From positions 1-64,000 of the forward strand of contig CAJTHM010000005.1 of the NCBI GenBank assembly GCA_910576125.1: 64,000 nt of DNA. Reading direction: 5' to 3'. Origin of the DNA: Lachnospiraceae bacterium. Lineage in GTDB: Bacteria > Bacillota > Clostridia > Lachnospirales > Lachnospiraceae. Both the position numbers and the translations under genes were made by a program. Shown in pieces: positions 53,858 to 62,973 of this stretch (its first letter is position 1; each line of letters opens with the position of its first letter). The notes beneath the pieces were generated by a model, which searched no databases, was not told the DNA's origin, and was given only the letters and a program-made list of their open reading frames with translations.

Positions 53858-55487
53858 CTTTCTCCTCCGTTCCGCTTCCCTGCTTTTTCAGTAGTCTCAC
53901 CTGCAAAACGCGCTCTGTGTCTCCGCTTACCTTGAAATCCTCGCTGATACGCCATCCTACCAGCCACAGGATATGATTCCCAAAAGCCACCAAGCGTATC
54001 CCGTCCCGAAGCCGTCTCGGTATCTTTTCCCCGATCATGTAATCTTTCAGGGATTTGTGTACGGTCTTTCCTTTCCCGTCGGCTATGGTGAGGAAATCCC
54101 CCCGGCCCCTGGTACGGATGACTGCGCGTTCTTCCATTTTATCATAGTCGAACCATTTCGTATACCGATTTTGGGGAAGTTCTGCGGTATTTTTTATAAA
54201 AAAGGCGGAAAATTCCATTTTTCCCAACTCCCCCAAATCATAGAGGGCGGGCTTCTGAAAAAGTTCTTCCGACAGGGGCACCTCCACCGGCTGCCAGAGC
54301 TCCGCCCCATCCATCTGCGTCATCCCGCCCAATGCCCCGGTCTGCTCCCGATCTTTTGCGCACTCCAATATTACCAGGCCATACTGCCGCCTGGCCGTGA
54401 TGCCGAAAGGCAGGCTGATGCTCCTGTTGCCTTTTTTCCCAAACAGGGACAGCACATCGCGGACATGCACCGCGGAGATATCCTTTCCCGTAGGCGACAG
54501 CCGCTTTAGCAGCTCCAGCAGCATGCGCCCCTGCAGGATTCTGCGGAAACCCAGAAATGCCCCTGCATCTATCTGATACCGCATGGCATTCCGATTGCGG
54601 GTGCCTGCGCCCGCCGCCGACTGCGAATCGCTTACTCCGGGCGCTGCCTTCGCCCCCTCAGGCAGCGCCCATGCCTCTGCAGGCACTGCGCTTGTCCCTC
54701 CGGACACTGTGAATGCCTCTGCAGGCACCGTGCACCGCAGCAGCGCCTCCTCTGTCTGCTCCCGCAGATATTCCTCCGCCTCCTGCAGCTGCCCCGCCGT
54801 CCGGAGCATATGCCCCACAGCGCCTGCCACCTCCTGCTCCGCATAGGGCAGGATATGATGGCGGATGCGGTTCCTGCTGTAATCGTCCTTTTCATTGGTG
54901 CTGTCCATGCGCCACGGAATTCCCCGCTCCCGCAGATAAGCCTCCACCTCCTGCCGCTCCAGACACAGGATGGGCCGCAGGACGCTGATGCCGTCCCCAT
55001 CCGCCCGCAGAGGCGCAATGCCGCTGATGCCCCGGATGCCGCTGCCCCGGAACAGGTTGAACAGCATGGTTTCCGCGTTGTCGTTGCTGTTGTGCGCCAC
55101 GGCCACCTTGCGGCCGCCTATGGCCTCCGCCGCCTGCCGGAAAGCCCTGTAGCGGATTCTCCTGCCGGCATCCTCCTCGGAGCATCCCTCCTCCCGCGCC
55201 GTCCTGTGCACATCGCTTTCCGTCAGGAAAAAGGGGATGCCTTTCTCTCTGCACAGCTCTTCCACATACCCGGCGTCTTCCCCGGCATCCTGCCGCAGTC
55301 CATGATTCACATGCACCACCGCCATCGACAGAGGCACCTTTTTCCCATAGGCTGAAAGCAGTTCCAGCAGGCAGACAGAATCCGCCCCGCCGGATACGCC
55401 CGCCACGATTCTGTCCCCCGGCGAAATCATGTTATGTTCCTCTATATAGGCAAATACCTTTTTTTCCGTTTCTTCTCTGATTCCCAT
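53841..55487 (-). CDS. tilS: tRNA(Ile)-lysidine synthase
   Basis: Modifies C34 of tRNA-Ile(CAU) to lysidine, an essential step for AUA decoding. The ATP PP-loop motif SGGADS is at about residue 32. The N-domain continues through HVNHGLRQDAGEDAGYVEELC and AHNSNDNAETMLFNLFRGSGIRG. At 548 residues it is somewhat long: an Ala/Gly/Ser-rich insert with repeated VPAEA units (about residues 250-295) lies between the TilS middle and C-terminal domains. Confidence 0.95.
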   Translation of the reverse strand: MGIREETEKKVFAYIEEHNMISPGDRIVAGVSGGADSVCLLELLSAYGKKVPLSMAVVHVNHGLRQDAGEDAGYVEELCREKGIPFFLTESDVHRTAREEGCSEEDAGRRIRYRAFRQAAEAIGGRKVAVAHNSNDNAETMLFNLFRGSGIRGISGIAPLRADGDGISVLRPILCLERQEVEAYLRERGIPWRMDSTNEKDDYSRNRIRHHILPYAEQEVAGAVGHMLRTAGQLQEAEEYLREQTEEALLRCTVPAEAFTVSGGTSAVPAEAWALPEGAKAAPGVSDSQSAAGAGTRNRNAMRYQIDAGAFLGFRRILQGRMLLELLKRLSPTGKDISAVHVRDVLSLFGKKGNRSISLPFGITARRQYGLVILECAKDREQTGALGGMTQMDGAELWQPVEVPLSEELFQKPALYDLGELGKMEFSAFFIKNTAELPQNRYTKWFDYDKMEERAVIRTRGRGDFLTIADGKGKTVHKSLKDYMIGEKIPRRLRDGIRLVAFGNHILWLVGWRISEDFKVSGDTERVLQVRLLKKQGSGTEEKDVGAH

Positions 55488-55538
55488 GCATCAAATCTTA
55501 TCCCAAATCAGGAAAAAAGTCAAATGCTACGCGGATTT

Positions 55539-56714
55539 TCAGGCCTCCCAGACTCCTATCACGCCTATGGTCATGTCGTCGCGGATCTTGCCCCCGCTGG
55601 CGCAGAGGGCGAGCCGCAGCAGATGTTCCGCGATTTCCCCGGGACTGTGATCCTGTATTCCGGCAATCACGCTGCTCATCGTGTTCTCGTATTCCGCCCC
55701 GAAAGCATCCACCACACCGTCCGATACCATGATCAGGTAGTCCCCGTCCTGAAGTTTCCTCTCCACCGGAAGAACCTCCATCTGCCCGAAGATGCCCAGG
55801 GGCAGATTCCCCATGGCCACCTGCTCCACCTCCTGATTCCGTTTCAGGAAAGTGGCCGCTCCGCCCACTTTCCGCAGCTGGCAGCTGCCGCCGTACAGGT
55901 CAATGTCGCAGATGTCCAGCGTGGGATGGTTCACATCCTCCCCGGCAGCGAACAGGGCCGTATTGACCATGTTGATGGCCGCGTCGATGTCATATCCGGC
56001 CTCCAGCATCTTCTCCATCAGATCCAGGACCTGCTCGCTGTCCCGGCCTGCCCTTTCCCCCGATCCCGTGCCGTCCGAGAGCATCACTGTCACTCTGCCC
56101 TTTCCCGCGTCCACCACAGCATAGTTGTCGCCGGAGACGGTCTCGTCTTCTTTTGTGGCCTTGGCAAATCCCGTGAGCGCCAGAAATCCCGTCTCCTCCT
56201 CCAGCACGAAGCTCTGGGGATCCGTCTCCACCACATAAGGGCTGCCCGCGGCAGGAGCGAGCCTCCTGTCCAGCAAAACGGAAATCATGTCCGCCGCATC
56301 CTCCACGGATATCCTGGAACCCCTGCGGGTACTCATAGTCAGCACCACAGCCTGTCTGCCGTCCTCTCTGGGCAGATAGTGGGGGGCTTCCACCTGTATC
56401 CCCTCCTCCGCCAGAGCCTGGGTCAGCAGGCGTTTCTTTTTGCCCTCCATGGGGCTGAAAGAGAGCACCTCACAGGCCGCCTCCGTCATAATCTTTGCCA
56501 TCTCGTCCAAATGTCCGCTGATTATCTGCCTGCTCTCCCACAGCCTCCTCTGCGTCAGGACCGCCTCTCTGCCTCCAGACTCCGGCACGAATTCACGGTC
56601 ATAGCTTCTGGCCAGCTCGTGAAAGCTGTCCGCATAGCTTAAGAGCCTGCGCCTGCACAGATCGGATACCTGCGCCGTCTGTAGCTCCTTTTCCTCTCTT
56701 TTCCTTCTCATCAT
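55539..56714 (-). CDS. spoIIE: SpoIIE-type PP2C serine phosphatase (short form)
   Basis: The PP2C phosphatase domain (about residues 170-385) has ALTGFAKATKEDETVSGDN, VTVMLSDGTGSGERA and YLIMVSDGVVDAF, where the metal-binding Asp residues lie. It is preceded by a helical regulatory region. In Bacillus, SpoIIE dephosphorylates SpoIIAA to activate sigma-F in the forespore; that protein has about 830 residues with ten N-terminal membrane segments. Here the membrane part is absent, and about 180 non-coding bases separate it from the next gene. The position next to ftsB and tilS supports the identification. Confidence 0.85.
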   Translation of the reverse strand: MMRRKREEKELQTAQVSDLCRRRLLSYADSFHELARSYDREFVPESGGREAVLTQRRLWESRQIISGHLDEMAKIMTEAACEVLSFSPMEGKKKRLLTQALAEEGIQVEAPHYLPREDGRQAVVLTMSTRRGSRISVEDAADMISVLLDRRLAPAAGSPYVVETDPQSFVLEEETGFLALTGFAKATKEDETVSGDNYAVVDAGKGRVTVMLSDGTGSGERAGRDSEQVLDLMEKMLEAGYDIDAAINMVNTALFAAGEDVNHPTLDICDIDLYGGSCQLRKVGGAATFLKRNQEVEQVAMGNLPLGIFGQMEVLPVERKLQDGDYLIMVSDGVVDAFGAEYENTMSSVIAGIQDHSPGEIAEHLLRLALCASGGKIRDDMTIGVIGVWEA

Positions 56715-56895
56715 GCCAAATCCACACCTTTCTGCTGCCGGCCAAAGCCCCTGTCAGGCTCATCGCCCCGCAGCAGAACTTATTATAGAAATTTTTTCCA
56801 CGGTATTTTGTCAAAAATACGGACCTGCCCCCTTAAAGTTTTGCGACAAAAAAAGCGGCAAGCTTTCGCTCCCCGCCCATTCCTTTTTGCCGAGC

Positions 56896-57207
56896 CTATT
56901 TATCCTGTTTAAAAAGAATCTCATCTTCATAGACCAGGCCGAGCTTCTCTCTGGCCACATCCTCGATATATCCCTTGGTCTGGACTTCCTTGCCCAGCGC
57001 CTCGATTTCAAGGGCGCGGTTCTGCTCCGCCTCTATCTGCTCATCCAGCAGTGCGGCCTCCGCCCTCTTGACGTCAATTTTATCATGCAGTTCCGCGCTG
57101 CGCACCCCCACCAGCACCAGAATCATCACTACCACCAGCGATACCAGGAACATGCTGAAGCGGTTCTGCTGTCTTTTCCGATATGCGATTCGCCGCCTTC
57201 TTGCCAT
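56896..57207 (-). CDS. Septum formation initiator FtsB/DivIC family
   Basis: A 103-residue single-pass protein: basic cytoplasmic start, membrane helix (about 18-38: MFLVSLVVVMILVLVGV), coiled coil (45-78), and the GYIEDVAREKLGLVYEDEI motif of the DivIC/FtsB family. It is part of the division complex with FtsL and FtsQ/DivIB. Confidence 0.92.
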   Translation of the reverse strand: MARRRRIAYRKRQQNRFSMFLVSLVVVMILVLVGVRSAELHDKIDVKRAEAALLDEQIEAEQNRALEIEALGKEVQTKGYIEDVAREKLGLVYEDEILFKQDK

Positions 57208-57223
57208 ATTGCATCCCCCCCTC

Positions 57224-57709
57224 TCACGCCTTAAGATTCATTTTAAATAATTTCAGGAAATACGTCAACCTAAATCTGATTCCGCGGCGTATTTTTTTTA
57301 ACCGCCGCCTGATGCGCCCCCCGGCCCTGTGGACTGCATTCCCTGTCTCCCTGCCAGCAAAGCAGAAAGGCCTGCACAGCCATTTCAGAATCCTCTTCAA
57401 TAGCTCCAGAACCTTTCCCAGCAAAAGAGAGGTATATTTCACGAACAGGGGACTGACGATTTTTTTATAGAAGAACATCCCTGTCAGCGCTCCCAGGACA
57501 GCGAACCATCTGAGCGTCCCATTGCTCTCCCGGTACATCAACAGGAATACCTCCGCCCCGCAGTACACCCAGAACGCCAGATCCTCCACAGATACAAACA
57601 GGCGCGCATGGGGCACCACCCGCCTGAAAATTCGCAGCAGATCGTACACAAAAGTGATGAAGACGCCCATGAACAGGGAGTGCATCAAAAATACATTCTC
57701 GCTTACCAT
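57224..57709 (-). CDS. yabQ: Spore cortex biosynthesis protein YabQ
   Basis: A 161-residue membrane protein with four predicted segments, starting MVSENVFLMHSLFMGVFITF; the family stretch FVYDLLRIFRRVVPH is followed by DLAFWVYCGAEVF. It is needed for spore cortex formation in Bacillus. It lies 4 bp after yabP. Confidence 0.9.
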   Translation of the reverse strand: MVSENVFLMHSLFMGVFITFVYDLLRIFRRVVPHARLFVSVEDLAFWVYCGAEVFLLMYRESNGTLRWFAVLGALTGMFFYKKIVSPLFVKYTSLLLGKVLELLKRILKWLCRPFCFAGRETGNAVHRAGGRIRRRLKKIRRGIRFRLTYFLKLFKMNLKA

Positions 57710-57713
57710 AAGC

Positions 57714-58001
57714 TCACCGGAACAGCCTGGTCAACAGGGATTCAGCTTTCCGGCCGGCGGCACCCGCATCGGAATAGGTAAGACTGTCGATTCGCCCGTC
57801 TATGTCCACCTCGCCTTTTTCCAGGGTCAGCCGGCTGACGTGCAGCTCGTCTCCCTTTATCATCAGCATTCCCTGCTCTGTCTCCAGAAGAATTTCATGA
57901 ATATCAAAAGAAAGCACATCGTTCACGCCGCCTATGACGCAGCCCCTCCGATTGGTCATGGCCACCTTGTGCATGCGTCCGCTTCCGCTTAAATCTTCCA
58001 T
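57714..58001 (-). CDS. yabP: Spore protein YabP
   Basis: A 95-residue protein of the YabP/YqfC family: CVIGGVNDVLSFDIHEILLE, then GMLMIKGDELHVSRLTLEKG and DGRIDSLTYSD. It is made under mother-cell control during sporulation in Bacillus. ATG 58001 follows GGGGAGGGG; the upstream extension is rejected. Confidence 0.92.
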   Translation of the reverse strand: MEDLSGSGRMHKVAMTNRRGCVIGGVNDVLSFDIHEILLETEQGMLMIKGDELHVSRLTLEKGEVDIDGRIDSLTYSDAGAAGRKAESLLTRLFR

Positions 58002-58084
58002 ACGCCAACCCCTCCCCACAGAATCTGAATCCTGTTTTCTGTCATCTGAATACAGTATATGAGGGAGCATGGCAGGATAGAACC

Positions 58085-58324
58085 TTACAGGTAGCGGAAA
58101 AGCTCTGCCGCCGCTTCCTTTTTCACAGTCTCCTGTACATCCAGCACCTCCACCTTTACCTCCCTGTTGCCGAAAGATATGGTGATGACATCGCCCTGCC
58201 TCACCTCCGCGGAGGCTTTCGCCACCTTGTCGTTTATCATCACGCGCCCGCTGTCGCAGGCCTCGTTGGCCACGGTGCGCCGCTTAATCAGTCTGGACAC
58301 TTTCAGATACTTATCCAATCTCAT
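58085..58324 (-). CDS. rqcP: S4-domain RNA-binding protein RqcP (Hsp15 family)
   Basis: A 79-residue single S4 domain: MRLDKYLKVSRLIKRRTVAN, then GRVMINDKVAKASAEVRQGD. RqcP works with RqcH in ribosome-associated quality control of stalled nascent chains. It lies between HU and yabP, as in Bacillus (yabO). Confidence 0.93.
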   Translation of the reverse strand: MRLDKYLKVSRLIKRRTVANEACDSGRVMINDKVAKASAEVRQGDVITISFGNREVKVEVLDVQETVKKEAAAELFRYL

Positions 58325-58373
58325 GAATCTACGCCTTTCCTTTCATTCCTTTCCGTCATCCGTAAGTACGCAA

Positions 58374-58403
58374 AAAGCCCGGAGCGCATCTCGACCGGGC
58401 TTT
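58374..58403 (-). terminator. Terminator of the HU gene
   Basis: AAAGCCCGG (58374-58382) and CCGGGCTTT (58395-58403); on the minus strand the stem is followed by T residues. Confidence 0.8.
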
Positions 58404-58431
58404 GTGACTCATCACATTTTAAATGATGTTA

Positions 58432-58707
58432 TTACTCGTTCACGACATCCTTTAAAGCCTTGCCAGCCTTAAACTTAGGAGCCTTGGAAGCAGCAATCGG
58501 CATGGGCTCGTTGGTCTGCGGATTCCTGCCCTCTCTGGCCTTTCTCTCCACTACCTCAAAAGTCCCGAAGCCAACCAGCTGAACTTTCTCACCTTTCTTC
58601 AGTTCGTCAGCAACCACATCTGTGAAAGCCTTCAAAGCCTTTTCAGCGTCCTTTTTGGAAATTCCAGCCTGCTCAGCAATTGCTGCGGTCAATTCAGTTT
58701 TGTTCAT
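58432..58707 (-). CDS. hup: DNA-binding protein HU
   Basis: A 91-residue histone-like protein: [40 protein letters not shown], the DNA-contacting Arg/Pro arm ([12 protein letters not shown]) and a [10 protein letters not shown] ending. Complete. It has its own promoter and terminator. Confidence 0.97.
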   Translation of the reverse strand: MNKTELTAAIAEQAGISKKDAEKALKAFTDVVADELKKGEKVQLVGFGTFEVVERKAREGRNPQTNEPMPIAASKAPKFKAGKALKDVVNE

Positions 58708-58781
58708 ATTGAACTCCTCCTATAATGAGTTTCTTTGTTAATGTACATTTCTAAGTTATCCCTCTGAAACGTCTATACATA

Positions 58782-58810
58782 TATATATCTGGTTTTCTCA
58801 GGTTTGTCAA
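58782..58810 (-). promoter_or_regulatory. Promoter of the HU gene
   Basis: On the minus strand: TTGACA (58810-58805), 17-bp spacer, TATATA (58787-58782). Confidence 0.75.
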
Positions 58811-58872
58811 GGCATTTTCTGCAAATATTCCATCATATTCAATCACTTTCCTGATCTTTCAGTCTCTGTCAT

Positions 58873-60315
58873 TCAGTCTGCGGCTGAAGAGCCTGCATCT
58901 GCAGAACTTTCAGATGAGCTGCCTCTCTCTGAAGAGCTTCCGGATTCCCCGGAAGATGAGCCGCTCTCCGAAGAGCTTCCGGACTCTGTGGCATATTTGG
59001 CCAGGTCCGCAAAAGCGAAAGAAATATCCTTTTCCTCATTGTCGATCTGAACGGTGTAGCTCTTGGTCTCATAGCCCGTCATCCGCAGGATGATGATATG
59101 GGATCCCTCCACTTTCTTGAAACTGCAGGGGGCGATTCCCACATAGCTCCCATCCAGGTATACCTCCACACCCTCCGGAGCATCTATATATACCTTATAA
59201 TAGTCCGTGATGATATCGGCAGAAGACTCCGTGCTGCTCTCGCCATCTGACGACTCCTCCCCGGCGCTGCCGTCCACCGGCTCCAAAGTAAGGTCATAGG
59301 CCAGGGACTCCTGGGCTACCCGGATGTACTGGGTGATGGACTGATATCCGTCCGCCCGGGCAATCAGCTGATGCAGGCCGTACTCCAGCGTCTGAGGCAC
59401 GGATACATCCACCACTGCGCCGTCCACGTACAATTCCGCGCCGGAAGGCTTCACAGAGAAGAGGACTGTGCCCGTCTGGGGCTCGGGTATCTCCAGATCA
59501 CCGATATCCAGCACCGTCTCCTCATTGCGGCCTATCTGCACGCTCTTGACGCCGCCACCGCCCTTGTGGGAAATATTCACCTGATACTCCCCCTCCGGCA
59601 CCAGCAGCAGCATGTCCTCCGTAATCCGCTGTATGACAGACTGTCCTACCTCTATCCAGCCTCCTACGAATTTCTCGTCGCCCTCAAGGCGCAGATAGCC
59701 GTGGCCCTTTTCCACTTTCACGCTTAAGACCTGGTTCCCGATGCCCTGAAAGCTCAGCACATCCGCAGCATTCAGGTCCATCAGCTCGATGTTCATGCCC
59801 TCCGACAGGTACTGGGTATTTTCCGTGAGCTTATAGGTATCCTCGCCGATGCTCACCTCTCCTCTGGCCGGATTCATCTCATAGCGCGTCACATCTTTGT
59901 TGATCCAGCTTTTCTCCGACTGCCGCATGCTGGTCAGATGCTTCTTCGACTTTAGGAAAGTCACATCCACGATGTCGCCCTTTTCTATCTGGCTGATGGA
60001 AACCGCATCGCCGTATTTATCGTAGAGTTTGGTGGTGCCGTCCATGGAAAGCGTATAATTCTTTCCCAGTTCCAGATTCCGGAAAGTCACTGTGTTCTCC
60101 TCGCTGTCCCTGTCCACCAGAATGGCCGTGTCCGCCGAGTCGTAACTCTCAGGCCCCGGCACCACGAAGCCTGTGTCCACCCGCTCCGGCTGGGATCCGC
60201 TTTCTTTCCCTGCCCCCATAAAAGGCGCTGCGCAGGCAGAAAATGACAATGCTGTCATAATAATGGCAGCTGCCGCTCTCCGCCTGCTCCATGTTCCTGT
60301 TCTTCTGTCCCGCAT
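58873..60315 (-). CDS. PEGA-domain lipoprotein
   Basis: About 480 residues. ATG 60315 gives a canonical lipoprotein signal (RRRAAAAIIMTALSFSAC, lipidated Cys about residue 28); ATG 60342 is an alternative. The middle is beta-rich. Two PEGA-type repeats follow: GTVLFSVKPSGAELYVDGAV (about 300) and YKVYIDAPEGVEVYLDGSYV (about 395). The C-terminal tail is a Ser/Gly/Glu repeat (ESGSSSESGSSSGESGSS) of about 35 residues. PEGA domains are thought to bind the cell surface. Confidence 0.82.
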   Translation of the reverse strand: MRDRRTGTWSRRRAAAAIIMTALSFSACAAPFMGAGKESGSQPERVDTGFVVPGPESYDSADTAILVDRDSEENTVTFRNLELGKNYTLSMDGTTKLYDKYGDAVSISQIEKGDIVDVTFLKSKKHLTSMRQSEKSWINKDVTRYEMNPARGEVSIGEDTYKLTENTQYLSEGMNIELMDLNAADVLSFQGIGNQVLSVKVEKGHGYLRLEGDEKFVGGWIEVGQSVIQRITEDMLLLVPEGEYQVNISHKGGGGVKSVQIGRNEETVLDIGDLEIPEPQTGTVLFSVKPSGAELYVDGAVVDVSVPQTLEYGLHQLIARADGYQSITQYIRVAQESLAYDLTLEPVDGSAGEESSDGESSTESSADIITDYYKVYIDAPEGVEVYLDGSYVGIAPCSFKKVEGSHIIILRMTGYETKSYTVQIDNEEKDISFAFADLAKYATESGSSSESGSSSGESGSSSERGSSSESSADAGSSAAD

Positions 60316-60375
60316 TTTATCTCCATCTCTCTTCACGTACATCTATCCTCTTTCGTCCGCCCTGCCCGCAGACTA

Positions 60376-61395
60376 TTACCGCAGTCTGCCCACACGGCGG
60401 AATACCTCATCCAGAAAATGCTGTTTTTCTTTCTCCTGGGCGATGACCCGCTCCAGCTTTTCCTGATTCTTGCCGGGAATCCATGCTTTCCCGGAATTAT
60501 AATAGAAATTCACGATTTTCCAGAATTTCTCCGGGTAGGCCAGCCTGTAATACAGGTCGATCCAGCTTCTGGCCGATATGGGGCGTTCTTTCTCGTAAGC
60601 CGCAAGCAGCTCCTCCCCTAAGCCTACGGACCAGTTGCTCTTTTCCAGAAGCTTTCGCAGCAGCAGATACAGATCCCGGATAGGATCGTCGCACATACAT
60701 TTTTCAAAATTCACCACGAACCAGCCGTTCATCCCAAGCAAAATGTTGTGATACTGATAATCTCCATGGCAGAGGACTGCCCTGTCCGCCTTCCGGGCAG
60801 ACTGCCGGCGCTGTGTGTCCGCTTCGAATGACCGGCAGTATTCCCGCCACTGCTCCGTCACGGCAAAGGCCTGCTCCAGAAAAGGATCGAAAGCTTTCCG
60901 CAGGCTGGTCTCGAACCAGCTCTTCTGGCCCTTCTGCTGCAGGTACTTGCGCACCCGCTTCAGCTCCTTATTGTGTTTATCATACTCCTTTTCCGGGGAA
61001 AAAGCCACTGGAAGATTCGGCATATCGGCCGGAAGCTCCATGCTCCCGTGGAGCCTGGCCAGGAGACGCACCGCCTCGGCGCACTCACGGCTGTCATGGA
61101 CATTGCACTCCCTGCCCTCCTGCCATGTCTTCAGCACATATCCCGTACCGTCCATGTCCTTGACCAACAGCGAGCCCTCCCTGTCAGGTATGATACTTTC
61201 CACCCGCACCAGCCCCGCCTGAGCTATCTGCTTCAGCAGTCTGTCCTGAAGGCCGATTCTGTCATAGCTTCCCGAATATTCCTTGAAAATCAGACATCCT
61301 CTGTCGGTGTCGCACACAATGGCGCCACGGCCCTTTCTGGTGCGGAGCACCTCGATTTCATACTGTTCCAGCAACTCAACTGCCCTGTCGTTCAC
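60376..61395 (-). CDS. CotS-like kinase-fold protein
   Basis: A 339-residue protein of the CotS/aminoglycoside-phosphotransferase fold found in spore coats. The catalytic loop HGDYQYHNILL (about residue 225) is intact. The usual metal-binding DFD/DFE motif reads VVNFEKC, with Asn in place of Asp, so phosphotransfer may be weak or lost. The ending KFWKIVNFYYNSGKAWIPGK is typical of coat-associated members. It is separated from the lipoprotein gene by only 60 bp. Confidence 0.85.
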   Translation of the reverse strand: MNDRAVELLEQYEIEVLRTRKGRGAIVCDTDRGCLIFKEYSGSYDRIGLQDRLLKQIAQAGLVRVESIIPDREGSLLVKDMDGTGYVLKTWQEGRECNVHDSRECAEAVRLLARLHGSMELPADMPNLPVAFSPEKEYDKHNKELKRVRKYLQQKGQKSWFETSLRKAFDPFLEQAFAVTEQWREYCRSFEADTQRRQSARKADRAVLCHGDYQYHNILLGMNGWFVVNFEKCMCDDPIRDLYLLLRKLLEKSNWSVGLGEELLAAYEKERPISARSWIDLYYRLAYPEKFWKIVNFYYNSGKAWIPGKNQEKLERVIAQEKEKQHFLDEVFRRVGRLR

Positions 61396-61540
61396 TACCG
61401 TCCCCTCCTGATTGGTTTCTTAGGAACCGATTGCCGTTCCTTATCGCCGTCCTGTGGTCAGTTCGGTTTATAACCTATCATATGAGAAGATTTCTGAAAG
61501 TATGAAGCGTGAGGGGATTTTCTATGCGGCAATTCATTGA

Positions 61541-62923
61541 TTATTTGCCGCGGAAGCCTTCTTCAGCCGCTTTCGCCAGCAGCCACTCTTTCGTATTGCG
61601 GGCCGGATCCTCCAGTACCAGTTCCAGAAGCTGTTTCAGAGCCTCTCCCAGCTCTTTGCCCGGTTTCCAGCCTGCGGCTATCAGATCGGAGCCTGACACG
61701 GCAAGCGTCTTTAAGGATACGCACTGATTTTTTTCTAAGATTTCTTTATAAAGCCCCTGCCATTTCTCCAGCATATCCAGTTTCTCCCGGCGCAGGTACG
61801 TGCTCTGGGCCAGGATGTCCGCCCGCTTTACCGCAAAGAGCGCCGGAAAGGCGTCCTCGCCGATTCGGTTCATGGCCCTGCGGGCCAGACGGATGTCGAT
61901 ATCCATGCCGTTGCCATAATCATGATACTGCACCAGCCTGCACACCTTGCGGATGGTATCATTATCGAATTTCAGCCGCCGGAGGATTTTCTCCGCCATC
62001 CTGGCCCCCACTGCCGCATGGCCGTGGAAATGGTTCTGTCCCTTTTCGTCCAGGGTCATGACGGCGGGCTTTCCGATGTCGTGCAGCAGCATGGCCAGCC
62101 GCAGCACGCTGTCCGCCTCCACATAGCCCAGAGAATGCAGGATATGCTCCCCCACGCTGTAGCAGTGGTGGGGATGGTTCTGCGGGGTCTCACAGGCTTT
62201 GTCAAATTCCGGGAAGAACACTTTTGTGACGCCAGTGTCATATGCAATCCGCAGATAATCCGGGTGGGGCGAGACCATCAGCTTTGTCAGCTCCACCTGA
62301 ATCCGCTCCGCGCTGATCCGGCTTAAAGCAGGAGCCAGCTTGACGATGGCCGCAGTGGTCTCCTCCTCTAATGCATAACCCAGCTGGGCAGAAAAACGGA
62401 TGGCCCGCAGAATGCGCAAGGCATCCTCCTCAAAGCGCTCCTCCGCATTCCCCACACAGCGCACCGCTCCGGCTTTCAGGTCCTCCATACCGCCGAAGAG
62501 GTCCACCAGCCCCGCCGCGTCATTGTAAGCCATGGCATTGATGGTCAGGTCCCTGCGCCGCAAATCCTGCCCCAAATCGGAGGTAAAAGTCACCTCGCTG
62601 GGATGCCTGCTGTCCTCATAGGCGCCGTCGATCCGATAGGTGGTCACCTCAAAACCCTCTCCCTGCAGCATGACAGTGACAGTGCCGTGCTGAAGCCCGG
62701 TGTCGATGGTCCTTGGAAAAAGCGCCTTTACCTGCTCCGGCCTGGCTGAGGTGGTGATATCCCAGTCCCGGGGCTCTCTGCCCAGAATGGAATCCCGCAC
62801 ACAGCCGCCCACCACATAGGCTTCAAAGCCTGCTCGCTGAAGTGTCTCTATGATATGTTGCCCCTTTTGGGGCACTGCTATCCTTATGCCCTGTCCCACA
62901 GTCTTCCGAAACCTCCCTGCCAT
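61541..62923 (-). CDS. cca: CCA tRNA nucleotidyltransferase
   Basis: A 460-residue class II polymerase that adds or repairs the CCA end of tRNAs. The catalytic motif GGCVRDSILGREPRDWDITT carries the metal-binding Asp pair. The RRDLTINAMAYN loop and the nucleotide-recognition motif EEDALRILRAIRFSAQLGY are present. An HD domain follows (MLLHDIGKP, about 265). The tRNA genes seen here lack encoded CCA, so such an enzyme is required. Confidence 0.94.
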   Translation of the reverse strand: MAGRFRKTVGQGIRIAVPQKGQHIIETLQRAGFEAYVVGGCVRDSILGREPRDWDITTSARPEQVKALFPRTIDTGLQHGTVTVMLQGEGFEVTTYRIDGAYEDSRHPSEVTFTSDLGQDLRRRDLTINAMAYNDAAGLVDLFGGMEDLKAGAVRCVGNAEERFEEDALRILRAIRFSAQLGYALEEETTAAIVKLAPALSRISAERIQVELTKLMVSPHPDYLRIAYDTGVTKVFFPEFDKACETPQNHPHHCYSVGEHILHSLGYVEADSVLRLAMLLHDIGKPAVMTLDEKGQNHFHGHAAVGARMAEKILRRLKFDNDTIRKVCRLVQYHDYGNGMDIDIRLARRAMNRIGEDAFPALFAVKRADILAQSTYLRREKLDMLEKWQGLYKEILEKNQCVSLKTLAVSGSDLIAAGWKPGKELGEALKQLLELVLEDPARNTKEWLLAKAAEEGFRGK

Positions 62924-62973
62924 TTTTCATCCTGCCTTACCGGATTCCCTGTCAGCCTTTCATATGCCTCTTC

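Noticed and set aside
55434..56642. 402-codon open frame antisense to spoIIE
   Set aside because: Entirely opposite the PP2C gene, low coding character, no ribosome site.
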